The notes: a model not told the origin generated them from the sequence alone. A DNA stretch of 64,000 nucleotides from Meles meles (GCF_922984935.1 NC_060074.1:23907501-23971500), one strand, 5' to 3'. Counted from the first letter of the stretch, positions 1-14,475 are shown. Numbers and translations are program-made.

Positions 1-1803
1 CTTGGGAGATCACCCAGAAAGTGGGCCAGATGCCAGGTCAACAATCAGGTGAAAACAGTTCCTTCTCATGGGAAGTCTGCAGGACAAATTATACTACACT
101 TAATGCATCATCACTATTATGCACGAGCTACAATAGATTCAATTTCTGAACCAGCATAATTTAATCCAATATGTCCATCATTATCCTGGGCCATGGATTA
201 GTATTTTTAAAATGGGTCTCTGACAAATCTGAGAGAAAAGTCATGATGATCCGGTTTAAAAATAATGTCAATATGAAAATAACTAATAATGATAATCTTT
301 TAGGCAAGTACCTAATTTTAAGACATTTTTTACTCTTCACTCATTTCACAAGTTGTTAATATCCAAAAGTCTATAACCTGCAACTTTTCAATGTTACTAA
401 AATAATTTTGTATGTAATACAAGCTAAAGGTACTTATTTACACAGTTTTTTCTGGTAGTCACCTCAAAAAAATGAAGCAATACTGAAGCAAACATTTAAG
501 GATTGGGGGAAAAAAAACCTATGAAAAAGATGAAGAGTAGAAGGCAAAAGGAAACACAAGAGGAAAAGATTATTTAATGAAACAAGATGGAGAGTAATTA
601 CAAAGGCTATATACACTTTAGAATCCCTTCTAGTTTATGGAATTCCTGACCAGTCAGCAATAAAAGGAAATGATGTGGCTGTGGTAGTGAATCCCGCAGC
701 AAGACATGACAATATATTTGAACGCATTTCATTCTTATGATGAATTAACAGACTGTCCCATGTGAGAAGACTGAAAACTAGAGCATTTGACATTAAGTTG
801 TTTCTTTAATAATACGGTCAAAGGTTAGCTCTGTCTCACTCTAAGCCAGATACTACTTTTGAGCTTTAAGAGTCTGAAGATGAGGAGTGATCTCTTCTTG
901 TCAGTTTCCCTGAGAGAATGTAGTTTAAACTTTAAAAATGCCTGTTAGTTGACTGAATATTCTACTAAGGCGAATGTTCAAATATATTCAAAAACAGGCA
1001 AAGTCATAGTATTTTATAGTTTCTGATAACAGTTAAAAGCATAACTGAATAAAACATAAACTAGTGTTAAAAATAATAGAAACGTGTGAATGAGTTTGTG
1101 GCAGTACAGTATTTAACTGATAATGTTTTTTAAAAAATCAATACTGGGAACTAATACAAGTACTCAATATTTCTGAGCTATTTTTATGGAAAAAAAACTG
1201 GGATTATAGGATCTTTAAAAATAAAAAGGCAGTCCTTGTATTGTAGAATGAAAAAAAAATGTATAGTGAGGGAGAAGTTATTGTTTTAACAGTAGATATT
1301 TCTATGGTACATCTGGTCCAGTTGTTTTTTATAGGACAAAATAGTTTTAAACTGACAATTAGACATAAAGCACAAACTTCTTAGGCTAAAAATTATCAAG
1401 CGCTGAATAGCTTACAAAGTAATATTGTAAAAATCAACATTCCTAAGGTGTTTGGAAATAAGCTAGATATTTGTTCAGAATAACACAGGTTTATTGACCC
1501 TACATAAAAAGATGAAGACTTCATGACACTAGAAGTTTCCTCAAACAGCTCTAACTCCAGGGTTATGTGATACACCTGCATATATACAGATGTATGTACG
1601 GATATGTATGATACAAATATATCACATAACCTAATTTTACAAAGCATTTATTTTTAGATGATATATCCCAATAAAGAATTATATAATAAGTACTGGTTCA
1701 ATTGAAAGCTAAGGCTTTCCTTAGACTATTATAGGTAAGTCTTATTGAAAACCCAAAGGAATTATTTTTTAAAAATGAGAAGAACAACAAAAAAAGCAAT
1801 TTT

Positions 1804-1984
1804 GGGGCCCTCAGGTGGTTTAGTAGGTTAAGTGGCTGCCTCAGGATTTTGGCGGGTCATGATCCCAGGCTCCTGGGATCAAGTCTTGCATTGGGCTTTG
1901 TGCTCAGTGGGGAGTCTGCTTGAGGATTCTCTCTCTACTTCTCGCTTTGCCCCCCCCCGCCCATAAATAAATCTTTAAAAAAAA
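1804..1984 (+). mobile_element. SINEC (tRNA-Lys-derived carnivore SINE), diverged
   Basis: Head resembles GGGGCCCTCAGGTGGTTTAG, followed by GGTCATGATCCCAGG, a CT-rich middle and an AAATAAATCTTT-A tail. It is more mutated than the younger copies, and no clear target duplication was seen. Confidence 0.85.
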
Positions 1985-2807
1985 TAAGTTCCTACACTTA
2001 CTTGCTTACTCAAAAGACATTTTATTTAAATACTTAAACAATATTTCAGTGTTACAACAAGCAAGCATCTTTGAAAATAAGAGTGTTAAGAAATATTTGT
2101 TTTTTAGAATACAAGAGATAATTAATTTAAGACATTAGCATTTTTCATTTTCATATTTTTTAAAAGATTCCAGTTTTAAACAATAAGTAATTTTTATAAT
2201 AATCTGGATCCAGGACAATTCCATGGATATCTGAATTTTAGATATGGCATAAAAATATTTGAGACTATGAGAGAGATATTCTTACCTTTTCCTCCTTGCA
2301 ATTTACACATAACCATTTATAACGCATATACACTATAAAATTTCCATATATTAAAAATAATCTTCTATTCTGTTTTAAATATTTAATTTGGTCATAGCAT
2401 CATAGTATGTGAGACATATACTTGAAATGTTAATTAGGAAAAATATGCAATTCTAGTTCCTCTTAGATTAGAAAAAATAACAAGTATGCTAAGTATTATT
2501 TTGATTAATAGGGGTCCAAGACTTAATTGAAACACTATTTCCCCAGTGTGTTGGGTATAATAAAGACAATTAAAAGGAGCAATATATAACGTATGAAGCA
2601 CACTAATCAAATTTCTAAGAATGAAAGGACTATAATTACTTGTTAAACTAAAAATCTAAAAGACAAAACTAATAAAACTCATTTTTGTAGGAGTACTGAT
2701 TCACTGATACATCATTAAAAACTCACGTTTTAAATGTCATATGTTATAAATTTATATATAGCAAATCAGATCATTTGTGTGGTAAATCTTAAGATTAATT
2801 TGTGGAC

Positions 2808-3000
2808 TTTTTTTTTTTAAGATTTTATTTATTTATTTGACAGACAGAGATCATAGGCAGGCAGAGCGGCAGACAGAGAGGAAGGGAAGCAGGCTCCCTG
2901 CTGAGCAGAGAGCCCGATGCGGGGCTCCATCCCAGGACCCTGGGATCATGACCTGAGCCAAAGGCAGAGGCTTTAACCCACTGAGCCACCCAGGCACCCC
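2808..3000 (-). mobile_element. SINEC, minus orientation
   Basis: Poly-T, then AAGATTTTATTTATTTATTT, GACAGACAGAGATC, CCCAGGACCCTGGGATCATG and CCACTGAGCCACCCAGG: the reverse complement of the carnivore SINE. Nearly full length, in the sense orientation of IKZF2. Confidence 0.93.
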
Positions 3001-4454
3001 TAATTGCTGGAGTTTTAAATATAAACCAGTACCTTTTATTTTCTTATATCCTTAGATAATGTATACAGGAATATTGATTATTTTCTCACTGGACCAAAAA
3101 ATTTGACTGTGATCTTCAGCTGATACATTTTTGATGATACATTCCAATTCTTTATTTCTCTCCCCTTCACATTCCTTCCCACTCCCTTTTAGAATGTCAT
3201 TGAAATTTCACATGTAAAAAGATGGTTTTTTTTCCCCCTTTCTCAGCCAGTCATTTTGTTTTGAGTGTTACAAAAAGCAAAAGTAGAAGGAGGGTTGCAA
3301 TTGCTAGATATGTTTAAATTTAGCCAACATATTGCAATAAAATAAACACTGAAGATTGCCATACAAACAAAACTTAGATTCTATCATTTCACCTTTTTCT
3401 TTCTTTGTGAATGGGCACTACTTCAGAAATAGGATACATCACTACCATAACCAAAGTAAGAAAAGTTATGATTTCTTCTGTTATTATTTCAAGAAGTAAG
3501 GGATAAAATATGGGAGTTACTGACAAAAAATTATCTGCTACTGAAAAAAAGACTATCATATTGATCTGATATGTTTCCACAAATAATAAAATGAAACTAT
3601 TCAAAAATTATTGTAAGAAAACAAATGTTTCCATGGCAAATATTGCTATTACTACTGAAGTATAATTATTCTTTAAGGCGTTCTGATTTGTTATTGTAAA
3701 ACTGGACATCCTTCCAATTAAAAAAAAATATTATCAGTGTCTGAATAAAAATTTAAAGCACGCAATCAAATCAAGTAACCAGGGTTTTATAAACTTAAAC
3801 CCATTTTCTATGCCAGTGTAAAAAGTATTGTTCAGGTACTAATTAGCAAAGGTGAGAGAGGGAAAATTCAGCATTGTTTTATATTTTTTTGGTGTTCAGC
3901 ACAACAGATGGGGCTTTGTAAAAAGTACTTTTAAATGGGAATGTGTTTTAAGTAAACTTCTGCATCTATGAAGCTAACAGTACAAAATCAGAAACTGTCC
4001 TTATCAAGGCTGTCTCTTAAATATAGGTTAGCAGACGGTTGTAGGGAAGTAATAGTGGTACTGTGAAGATCATCTGAAAAGCTTAAGACCTATTCCATTT
4101 TTTGAAAATCTATTTTAAAGTTAAAACAAACCACAGCAAACTATAAGACAAAAAAAGTGGGGTATGGGAACTACTCTTTTACTCTTTAAGATTTGGTTGT
4201 AATGAACAATCAGTAGCCAAGTCCAGGGAAAAAGGATAATACATTGTATTTAGCATCATATAATACTGGGGGTATGGGAAGACTTAAAGATCAAATTAAG
4301 TGACTTGACAAAGTAATATAACTAATTTGCACTGAGCCCATTCCAAACTCAAATGTTTTGACTTCTTCTAAATAGTACTTTTTTCTTTATCATTTTGAGT
4401 TAATTTAATCAAGTTTTATAGAACAAATATATGGGGCTGTATCATTTATCCCAT

Positions 4455-4575
4455 AACATACAGGTTTTGGAGTTTGACTGTCTTGGTGTGAATCTAGGCT
4501 CTGCAAGTGCGACCTCTCTGAGCCTCTGTCTTTTCACCTATAAAATAAATATAGTAACAGCAAAAACCTTTCTCG
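4455..4575 (+). mobile_element. MIR relic
   Basis: GGAGTTTGACTGTCTTGGTG, TGAATCTAGGCTCTGC and CCTCTCTGAGCCTCTGTC follow the MIR core. Confidence 0.6.
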
Positions 4576-6127
4576 ATTGATGGCCTCTTCCCGAAACACT
4601 GAATTCCTGGAGCTTGTAGGCCCCTCTTTCCATGTCGCACATAAACACTTCCGAGTGGTTGAATTACAGAGTCACTAAGAGTCAATTATAATTCTAGCCA
4701 AACCTATTCATGCCAGCTGCACCACCTATTATAATTAGGTAAGTTATTTAAATGTCCATATTTCAAGGAAATAAGTACAAAAAGAAAATTGCTTCTAAAA
4801 ACTGATTTTGTCACTTTGCAAAGATTCAATAAAGGTGAGTTGATTTTAAAAAATGCTAAAGAATTAGAGGTGGGCAAAGAGAGTCATAAAAATTAGTGCA
4901 AAATCTTAAAAATTTAATGGAAGTCTGATTGCATCACAAGGGTCTAAGTTCTTAAAGACACTGAAAATGGAATTAGAGATGATGCACTCTATGTTTTTAC
5001 ATTTGAAAAATATAAACATAAGAACTTTTGTCAAAAGAATTTCTCCTGTTGCTAGACTTATTGCTGTTAATTAATAAAATACCTAGCTTTGCTCATGTCA
5101 GATAAAAGGGCTTTTATTAAAGAAATAATCCTTGGGAAGTGCTTGCTGCAGTGCCTTGTGTCTAAGGAGGGTTCAAGAAATGCCAGTTATTATCTGTAAA
5201 TAACCTAACTATTGGGACTATACAATTAAAACCAAGACACTACCTGGTGTCCCCTAAAATATGCAAGTAGAGTTCCAAATAGGAAATTTCAGCTTGTATG
5301 GGATCGTACACGGGGTGGGGGGTGGGAGAGGGAAGGGTTAGCATGTATTGAATGTGGTTTTCTAAATTTTTTTTTCATTTAACACATAAGTGTACATCAA
5401 TGCCAAGCTTTTTGCTACCAACCTAGTAGAGGAAAAATTTCAAATCTAAAATATAGGAAGCAAAGATGTAATATTAATACTATACCAAACAATAACAAAC
5501 TAAAACAATGGATAGTCGTTACCCAAAGTGGGGGAGAGGAAGGAGGAAGCAAAATACTTTGTACTGGTAATATCCATAAAAACAGAAATTAATATTAAAA
5601 TCATTACATTAGCCTTAATACCCTATACTAGTAATTTTAAGCACTAGCTCCTAAATTTTAGTCTATCTGTGGCATATTCTGTGTTACCTTTATAGACATT
5701 TGCACCCTTCTTTGCTCCTGCAGAAAGCTAACTTCTATTGGCTTTATCAGTAGGCTTTTCTGTCCTCTGGCTTCTTGTTAGCCTTAGTGCATGGGAGGAA
5801 TCAGCAAGAGACTAGAGGGTGGGAAGCTGACTCTCTTAGAGTCCTTATTTACCTAAACCTCAGGGCAAATAAGGCTGAAAACCAACTCCAGAATCTGATT
5901 TGAAGGGGTACAGAGTTACCACACTAAATAAAATGGGCAGTACCAATAAACCTGGTCATGGCAATGGATTAGTGAAACATGGAATGGTACTATCTGATCA
6001 AATACCAAGGCGCAGAATGTTGAACCTGCAAACATTTCCAAACCACCCTTGCTGGAAGCGCAGTCCTCACTCCCCACCTTTCCATCTAAGGAAACTAATG
6101 TTCCATAAATCAGCATTCCCATAATGT

Positions 6128-6158
6128 TGGGTATGTAGTAGGAATCCCCGTGCCAACA
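6128..6158 (+). repeat. Arm 1 of a 31-bp inverted repeat
   Basis: GTATGTAGTAGGAATCCCC lies in the centre of this arm. Its reverse complement recurs at 7309-7339 with one mismatch over 31 bp. Weaker inverted similarity extends about 65 bp to the left, around CCATCTA and ATCAGCA. Confidence 0.85.
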
Positions 6159-7094
6159 GTCCAAAGTCTGTTTCGACCGAGGCAAGAACCCAATGGCAAT
6201 TCTTTTCAGGACTCATTCCTATTAATTCTCATTGCCCCTAGGCTCATAATAAGTTAGATCCTAATATAACCAATATCAAGGCCTGATCCAGGAGGTAACA
6301 GCCCTATACACTGAAAGAATGGCAAAACGGTCAATTGTACTAGCAGGAGTCCAGTTAGCATGTAAGGGAATGAATCGATTTTAAGTGTTTTACAACAAGA
6401 AGATGAAAAAAATACTAGATTGGGTCAAATTTTTATCAACATATATGCATTCACCTGGATTTGGGATTTAATATATTGCCTTGAGCAAGTGGGAGTGACT
6501 GACTAACTGAATCCTTGATTCAATGATGGCTTATTAGTAAAAAGTTGAAATGCCAGGGTTTCCTGGCATAGCAAAGAGGAAGAAGAACAAAAGCTCAAAT
6601 AAGTAAGAATAATGGAAAGGATCTACTATGAATCACCCTGTTCAGCCTGCCACTTACATACTTCTAGAAGGGCCTGTGGGAAACTCCCTTCACCAAAGAA
6701 ATACACTGGTCATGAAAGAAGCCACATGCTTGAAAAGCTTTATGGTAATTGTCTTCTCTAGCCTGGAGAGAACAATGCAGATGTTGCAAACAGATCTGGC
6801 CTCCTTGATTTAAATGTATATGTGATCTCAGAGTGGCAGAGGCTCTATGGTAGGAAATGGAAATACCAAATCCTACCACAGATTATTTGTCTATTAGATT
6901 AGCTCTGAGTTGACATTAATCTCTGGAACCCAAAATGCCATTGTAGTTGACCAGTTCAAAGTGGGGGTATATGGAGGTCAAGGTATATATGTAGGCTTTA
7001 CCCGAGTCCATTGTACAGTATTGTGGGAATAAATAAACTTAGTAATGGATAGAATCCTTATGTTGGTTCCCTGACCTACAGCTATCATGGAAAG

Positions 7095-7276
7095 CCAAGA
7101 ACTGTGCTTGTCCAATGCAAGTATGAATCAGACACCTAATTCTACATTTTCTAGTGGCCACATTTTAAAAAGGTGGAATTAATTTTAATAGATTTCATTT
7201 AATCAGAAAATATCATTTCAACACGTAGCACTAGCCACAGGAGACTAGTTGCTACCAGATTGGAGATCACAGCCCT
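7095..7276 (+). mobile_element. Ancient non-autonomous DNA-transposon relic
   Basis: Starts GTGCTTGTCCAATG and ends ATTGGAGATCACAGCCC, which are degenerate inverted ends. The interior has TAGTGGCCACATTTTAAAA, GGAATTAATTTTAATAG and ATCATTTCAACACGTAG, wording known from old mammalian MER-type hAT elements. The exact family was not assigned. Confidence 0.6.
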
Positions 7277-7308
7277 AGACTTAAAGATAGTAAACTAAAA
7301 CTGAAAGA

Positions 7309-7339
7309 TGTTGGCATGGGGATTCCTACTACATACCCA
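7309..7339 (-). repeat. Arm 2 of a 31-bp inverted repeat
   Basis: Contains GGGGATTCCTACTACATAC, the complement of the arm at 6128-6158. The intervening distance is about 1.15 kb, too long for a simple hairpin origin. Two oppositely oriented fragments of one repeat family are more likely. Confidence 0.85.
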
Positions 7340-8613
7340 TTTATACTGCTGATGAGGTTAATGCAAGCTAGATGGTTCTGTGGATGCATGCAGTCTTAAT
7401 CACATCAAAACGCCAGATATAATACCGTTACTGGCACATATTAACATATAACATAGCCCCTGATACCAGGTATGGAGATACTGACTTAAGAATTTCTTTG
7501 GAAAATAATTCCTTATCAACAGATAATCTGAAGCACTTTGCCTTCACATTGCAGGGAGAGCATACTGTTATTATCTTAGCTTAAGGCTAGGTCAACTCTT
7601 CTGTTATAATACAGTCCAAAGAAATCTAGTTCATCTTGACAGCCCACAGAACATCAAGTTGGAACATTACATTCACGGTACTGACTGGACATGGTGAGCA
7701 GGAAGTAGTAAATACCTGAGATGCCTCCATAAGATATATGCCAGAGGACAGGAGATAACTGCCACAGAAAGTTCAGAGAAGCACAGTATTAGTGTAATGT
7801 TATGGATTTGATGGTCTAGACATTTTGAATTAGGGCCTCTATGATAAATGAAAATCGGTGCACTTTGCAAGTTTCACCATGAAGGAAGCATGGTTTGTAT
7901 GCTGCTCTGATGTATGTGCTAGGTACCCAAGGGAAGAGTCTTTCCACCAGGGATCAGAGGTCTGGAACTGTCATATTGGACTACTCCCTGGCTATTTGGG
8001 GCATCTCAAGCTGCTAAACTAAGAGGGAGAGAAGTGGGCTATTGGTTGGTAACTTTTCTAGACTACCAAGATGATTCTGGGTTGTTGTGTTTGGAACTCA
8101 GGTACCTCTTTTAAAAAATGTGCCCAATAATCCTGGTTACTGAAAAATTGCAGTAATGCAAGGAACACAGGATAGTCAAGTCCTCAGAATTTGTAGAAAT
8201 TAATGTTTGGGTCACTCATCAGATAAAGAATCCTGTTCAGCCCAGGTGCTAAAAACAAGGGTAAGAGTAAGGGAAAGATGGAATTGGTAGCAGAAGAAAG
8301 CTGTAATAACCAATTTGGGTTTTCTGAACAATTAGAGCACACGGAATTTAGCAGCTATATTTTATGTTGTATCTATTACAAAAAGCATTGGCAACAGCAA
8401 ATATTTTAGATTACAGTTAGAAATGTAACTGAATTCATATCACCTGTTGATGCAGTAGGTGGATGACACCTTCCTCTCTCTCATTGCTCCATTAAACTCT
8501 CTTTAATTAGCCAGTTTGAGTATACTATCTATTTATATATCTACATAATCATGACTTTGTATACCAAATTGGAAAATAATAGCATGATTGCAGTTATAGG
8601 GTCCATGTCTTTA

Positions 8614-9063
8614 TTTTTTTTTTGAACCTCAAAGTAGCAGTGATTTATTTACAAAATATGCAATTTCACAGAAACAGATTCACTTTATACACACAATCTT
8701 CATAATTACACAGAACCATGTAAGTGTTGTCAAGTGTCTGGCCTGGTGAAACCCAATGGGAGGGGCTCGCTTTTGGAGTAACATCTTTCTCACTCCTCAC
8801 TTCATTAGCCGCCAAGCCAACCAGAAACCTCTAGGTGACTCATGACTAATTTGCAAAAAAGATGCTGATTGCAACTGCCCAGAGTTCAGTAGAAACAAAA
8901 CCCAAGGTGTCTTCTTAGACACCACCCACAGGGATGGATGTGTTAAAAGAACAAAAAGGAAATCAAGACAACACAAATTGAGGTATTGAAAGCCTTCCAG
9001 AGGTTGAGATTTGAACCTTCTAAGGGCAATATAGCAATCCCAGGTAAAGTAGCGTGTGTACAT
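8614..9063 (-). pseudogene. Probable 5'-truncated processed mRNA copy (3' UTR), source gene not recognised
   Basis: On the minus strand the segment ends in AATAAA (complement of 8644-8649), about 20 nt before an A run (T run at 8614-8623 on the plus strand). That is the spacing of a cleaved and polyadenylated transcript. The roughly 440 bp upstream are less AT-rich than the surrounding intron and show no repeat family that I know. The 88-codon open frame within it has no recognisable domain and is unlikely to be coding. The 5' limit is a guess and I could not find convincing target duplications. It could instead be an internal repeat end. Confidence 0.5.
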
Positions 9064-10444
9064 TATACCATGATATTAAAAGCAACACAATTTTGCAAAA
9101 AATGAAATAGATGTTTAAAGTTATATTTTTTCCTCAACTTCATGTAATAGATAATGTTCATGAAAATTGATGTTTTACACCATCTGTGGTCAATTCAATA
9201 ACGCTTTAATAAGCTGGAGTACATGGCTAGGTGAAGGAATTAACTGTCATGTCTTAAAAATATCCTTCAAGAGAGAATAATTTTTATAATAAAGATGTAA
9301 TTTTCATAGCATAAGTTAAAATAAAATATAAAATGTCATAGTTGGAAATAAGGGAATTACTTTGAATCAAGGAGGAAAGTAACTATATATACTTAAAATA
9401 TTTTGTTTTTATGTTTGCATTCATTTTATTTTCCTATAACTGCTCCAAATTTACAAGTTAATGCCTAAAATAGTTTTACACATTTCACCTTCACATTAAA
9501 AACCAAGTAAAGCCTTAAGGACTAATACGGAAAATGTAAAAAAAGATAATACAAGCATTACCTCACAATCCATAGTACTCTCTAATACAATTTGTCAATG
9601 TAGATGAAAATATCACTTCCATCAAATCTTCATATTAAAATTAAAATTTAATATGTCATTATGGACAGAAGGAGGATATAAAACTGGCTTGAGAGTATTC
9701 TATATTAATTTTCCACCCTTAACTTCTTGGGTATGGCAATTCATGCTAAAAGTCAAATGAGAGTCATTCAGATTTCTAATCATTCTTTGTCTTTTATGTA
9801 CTACATCCTAGCATTTTAAAAATATCACACTTACTCTAGATTTTTTAATGATGATTTATGAAGCAAAGAAAAGTTTCAGAGAAAATCCAATGACTACATT
9901 TTGAAAGTTAAAGAAACAAGGCATGTTTAAAGGAAATATAAAATACTCTAACAGCCAATTTTCTAATAAGCATAATATTTTCAAGCTTAACAATGGCAAT
10001 GTTTGTTTTCCCACTGAGGTCCCAGCCTGGACACTCTATCAGTTGAAAAGTACCACAGCTTTCATCTCCTCTATGGTAATATCAGCATGTAACTATGGTA
10101 TTTTACTCGATTTTCCACTATCCAGGATTAACCATAATTACTGAGTTAATAATTATAAAATTAAAAAGCATACAGAATCTATAGAATAGTTGTTTCCTTA
10201 CTTCAATAGCTTGAAATAAAAGATTCTTCAGTTGATGGTGCTACTTTCTGCCAAGTGTGTAAGGCTAAAAAAAGGAAGGGCCATATGCATCTTGCAAGAT
10301 TTATCACTTATTCAATGTACACAAATAAAAATATTGTTGAGCTCATTCCTAGCTATGTACCAAAGCTGTAAGTTATTCTGTATTACTCTATAACACTTTC
10401 CTGAATTCTTACATTTTAGCTTTCTTCTCAAAGAGTCAGAGTCA

Positions 10445-10654
<210 letters not shown>

Positions 10655-12357
10655 TTATGTGTAAGGGACCAATCGGCTGTACGCTACTAACTGGCGGCGG
10701 TTCTCTGTGCTGAGAATCTTCTCCCTCCTCAGACTTCTGAACCTTTTTCTTCCTAAAATTTGTTAATACTGAAGCCTTAAACTTTAGGTCAAGCGCAATT
10801 TCCTCTCCTCATACAATTTTACCGGATTCCTGTTACTGGCTCAAAAGAATCAGTAATCGCGTGGACCACGGTTTGAACAACCAAGTGCCATCACTTCACT
10901 GACTTTACTGGTTGCTTTACATAGAATATTTAAAACCTTACAATGATATTACTAATTAGGCATCTATAATTTCAATGTGCAAATGAAGAACTTGAAGTTC
11001 AAGTATCAAAGTATCTGATTATAGTTATGGAGCTAAGAAGTACTCAAACTGATAGGAATCTTGCTCCGTTGGACTACAAAATCTTGCTCTATTGAACCAT
11101 GCTCTACCTCTTTTAATATTACAGAAATTTTGAATTGGAGTTGAATTTTGAATCTTTAGTCTAACTCTCTGATTTAGCCTACGATTTTGTCCCTGGGGTC
11201 CAGGTTACAATGTTCAGTATCACAGAATCTTCCAAAAGTAGTCCAGGCCCAGGTCTCTCCATTCTCTTAGCCACCAACGGTGAAAGCTTTGGCAAAACTT
11301 CCTGACATAAACAGGAAAAGTCCAAAGAAAATTATTCATCCAGATATTTCCTGTATATTCTTTTTGTTGTGAAAATAATTTGGGAGAAACATTTTCCCTC
11401 TTTCCTCCCATTATTGCACACTGCTATAAAACTGTTAAGTCAGAATTATCAGTTTAGTCTATTGTCATCAACTGGCTGTCACTAAGGTCACTGAACATAA
11501 AAACGTATAGTATAGTTTATAGAATATAAAAACGTATAGCATTTAGGGTCAAACGACGAAGAAAATACTATTATTTTAAGTTTGCTGATCTCTAAAGATA
11601 TTCGTGAACTAAGTTATAAATTAATATGTACATAGTACAAAATAGTAACGTTCAAAGTTTAGAACGGATATAAAATTTTAAAAAATGCTCTTTTGGTTTA
11701 ACTGGACTATTTTCTGTACTGGAGGTCAGATGAAGATTGCAATTTTAATACTTAAAAATTTATACTGAATTCTCATGTTTTATATCTTTAACTGAAACAT
11801 TTGAAAATAGTGAAAAATGAAACCTCATTATTTTGGGGGAGGCCTTTAATTAATGCAAACTCAATGATTCCTTCTGTTAAAGGAAGCTAGGAGTCATAAA
11901 GAAGATAAATTGGCCATTTTCTTGCAGATGCCACTGCACATTCCATCACATAGATTTGTTATAAAACCTAAAGAAATTAAAAAATGGATACATCAGGTGT
12001 ATCTCAAATTCTGTACTATTTTCTCATTTTGGAACTTTATGAGATACATATCCAAAAAAGAGTAATCTATGTGTTCATGTAGGAAGGGTAAAACTTTTTC
12101 TTACAAAATCTGGAGATCTGAATTACGTTTATAAAAAGGCCTTGTACTAGTGTATCATGAAAAAAATTATTTTAAAGTCACCTTAAATTTTATCTTATTT
12201 CATTTGTTTGATTCATTTGATGAAATTGACAAATTAAATCAACACTAAATACAGCTTAAAAGAGAAATACTTTACAAAAAAACCTCTTATATTAAGTCTT
12301 ACAAAGTAATCAAAGTTTGAAAATAAATCTAAATTTGGTAAACCTTATACACATATG

Positions 12358-12379
12358 CACACACACACACACACACACA
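12358..12379. repeat. (CA)n microsatellite
   Basis: Eleven uninterrupted CA units in the 6.36-kb IKZF2 intron. Confidence 0.98.
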
Positions 12380-14454
12380 TAACAATTTGTTGGCTTTTTC
12401 TTTCAATGAAATCGCAGTCTACAGCTCTTAAAACCAAGAATTTCTACTTCCCACTCCTGCCATGGAATTACTAATAAAAAAGAATGCACTTTCTTCATGA
12501 GAATTTTTATACCATAGGAAAATAGCAAATGCAAATTATACTTTCCCTTCCAAATAATTGATTTTACTTTTGAAATCTGTCTGGGTCTTCCAGGAAAGTA
12601 ATAAATTAGTATGCAATAACTTTAAAATGAATTAAATCAGTTTGGTGAACAAAAAACATTTGAAATCATGTTTGCCTTTAGAAAATACTCCTGTAACATG
12701 CTTAGATTTTCATTAAGCCTCCTACAATTGAAATATTTAAAAATTCCTAATTTAGTGTACCGAATTTGTCATTCCAAGTAATGCTAATCAAAAAAGAAAA
12801 AATAACAAGGATAACTCTCTTTAAAAAGAATTTTGAAATTCACCTAATTGAGTTTATGAGACCAATGGCAGGGTAATTTTATTTTTACATTAAAAAATAT
12901 TCCAGATATCTTCAAATATGTTTTAACAGAATTGCATCTGAATTTATATGATCATCCTTAAAGGGGCAGGGGAAATGAAAAGGGTTCTGGGTATATTAGG
13001 AAATACTATCTGTTGCTGAGTGTGTCTTAGTGTGGAGTCTTTTGCTAACTATATTCCCATGGCCCTGAGAAATAAAGGCATGATGAAGATTTAGAAACCC
13101 TATTCCCATTTTTGATAAGAGGAAAGAAGCAATCATAGTAATGCACTTTGATTTCAGCTGGATGAAGCTTTGAGAAATACTGATCTACATGGATTAAGTC
13201 TTGAATTGGGATTATGAGAGACATGTAAAATGATCTGATATTTAAGTAAAAGGTTCATATATTGTGTCTGTGCCTTGAAACAACATATCTCAATTACTTT
13301 TAAAATAATTTGCTTTTTCTTTAATAAATAGGCTTACTCAACTAGTTCTTTTCAAATCAGTTGAGACTTTGCCTGAAAAATATATTAATCATGTTCTTCC
13401 GATACAAAGAAAAGCAAACTTCGGGAAAACACCACAAAGGTAGGGTAGGCTATTGTATCTGTGATCACCAATTCCCCCATGGGTGGGTACAAAAGTCTGG
13501 ATTAACAACTTTGAATCCAGGAGAACAATTAATATGTAGACATGCTATCATTCATTTCCGTTCTTAATCTGCTTTTTTTTTGTTTTTGTTTTTTGTTTTT
13601 TAAATCTGCTAATCTGCTCAAGGACCTTTTTTAGTTATTCCCAGAATGAAGTTATTTATTTTTATTTTAAAATAAATTGTATTTCACTATTTTATGTACT
13701 TTCATGAACACATTATTTCTAGGTGTGTGTTTAAACATTCAACTGAAATACAAGTATACATGCATCAGTTTGCTTTGGTGAATCAACGACAGGGTGTCTC
13801 TGTGTTGAATGGAACAACCATCTAAAAATATGAAAAATCCCATGTACCTGTTGAGAGGGCCTTGGAGCAAAAGAATGATTCCACAAAGCTACAATGTACA
13901 CAAAGTTACAAAGATGGGAGTACTCTACCCCAAAGAAGGGCAAAGTTAAGGACAGTCTATATTCCTAATGGTCCACATCAGTTCATGTTTAAGCATGAAG
14001 TGATTTACTACCCCTACTTCTTTTACTCTGCCCCTATCGCAGTGAAGAGTGCCTGGAGTATCCGATGACAATATTACCTGATTACCTACTAAAGTAGCAA
14101 CACCAAGAAATAACACCAAGCCATTTACAAGACACTGGAATTGGCACTTTAGTAGAGTTTGAAAGAGAAAGAAGAAGAAGTGAATTAGATATGATACTCC
14201 ACATCATTTTAGTAAACTGGGTGGTTGTTGTGTATCTTTTTCTACTATCCATTTTATAATGGATATTGTATGACACACAAATATGTTTCCCAAAGGCTTT
14301 ATAAGGATTTAAGACAGTGCCTTGTACACTAGCTATAAATAATTGGTGAAAGGGAGAAATTCTGAAATGAAGACTGTAGTTCATGGCATTAATGAGAAAA
14401 CATTTCGTTAATGACTAGATCTCAACCACATTTTTTCAATCTAGTTAAAGTTAA

Positions 14455-14475
14455 ACACACACACACACACACACA
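14455..14475. repeat. (AC)n microsatellite
   Basis: About ten AC units. Confidence 0.98.

Larger units (their letters stand above)
5900..8060 (+). mobile_element. Ancient endogenous-retrovirus remnant (ERVL/MaLR internal-like), fragmented
   Basis: Parts of 7283-7930 resemble the degenerate pol-region wording of mammalian ERVL-type elements as I remember it. No frame is open beyond 90 codons, and frameshifts and stops are frequent. No LTR pair was identified. A segment near 6060-6160 matches 7309-7400 in inverted orientation, so the remnant is rearranged, and a DNA-transposon relic interrupts it. Non-functional. Family assignment is tentative. Confidence 0.35.

Noticed and set aside
14082..14384. 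100-codon open frame on the minus strand
   Set aside because: No recognisable domain; lies in plain intron between two Helios exons and lacks splice-site pairing.
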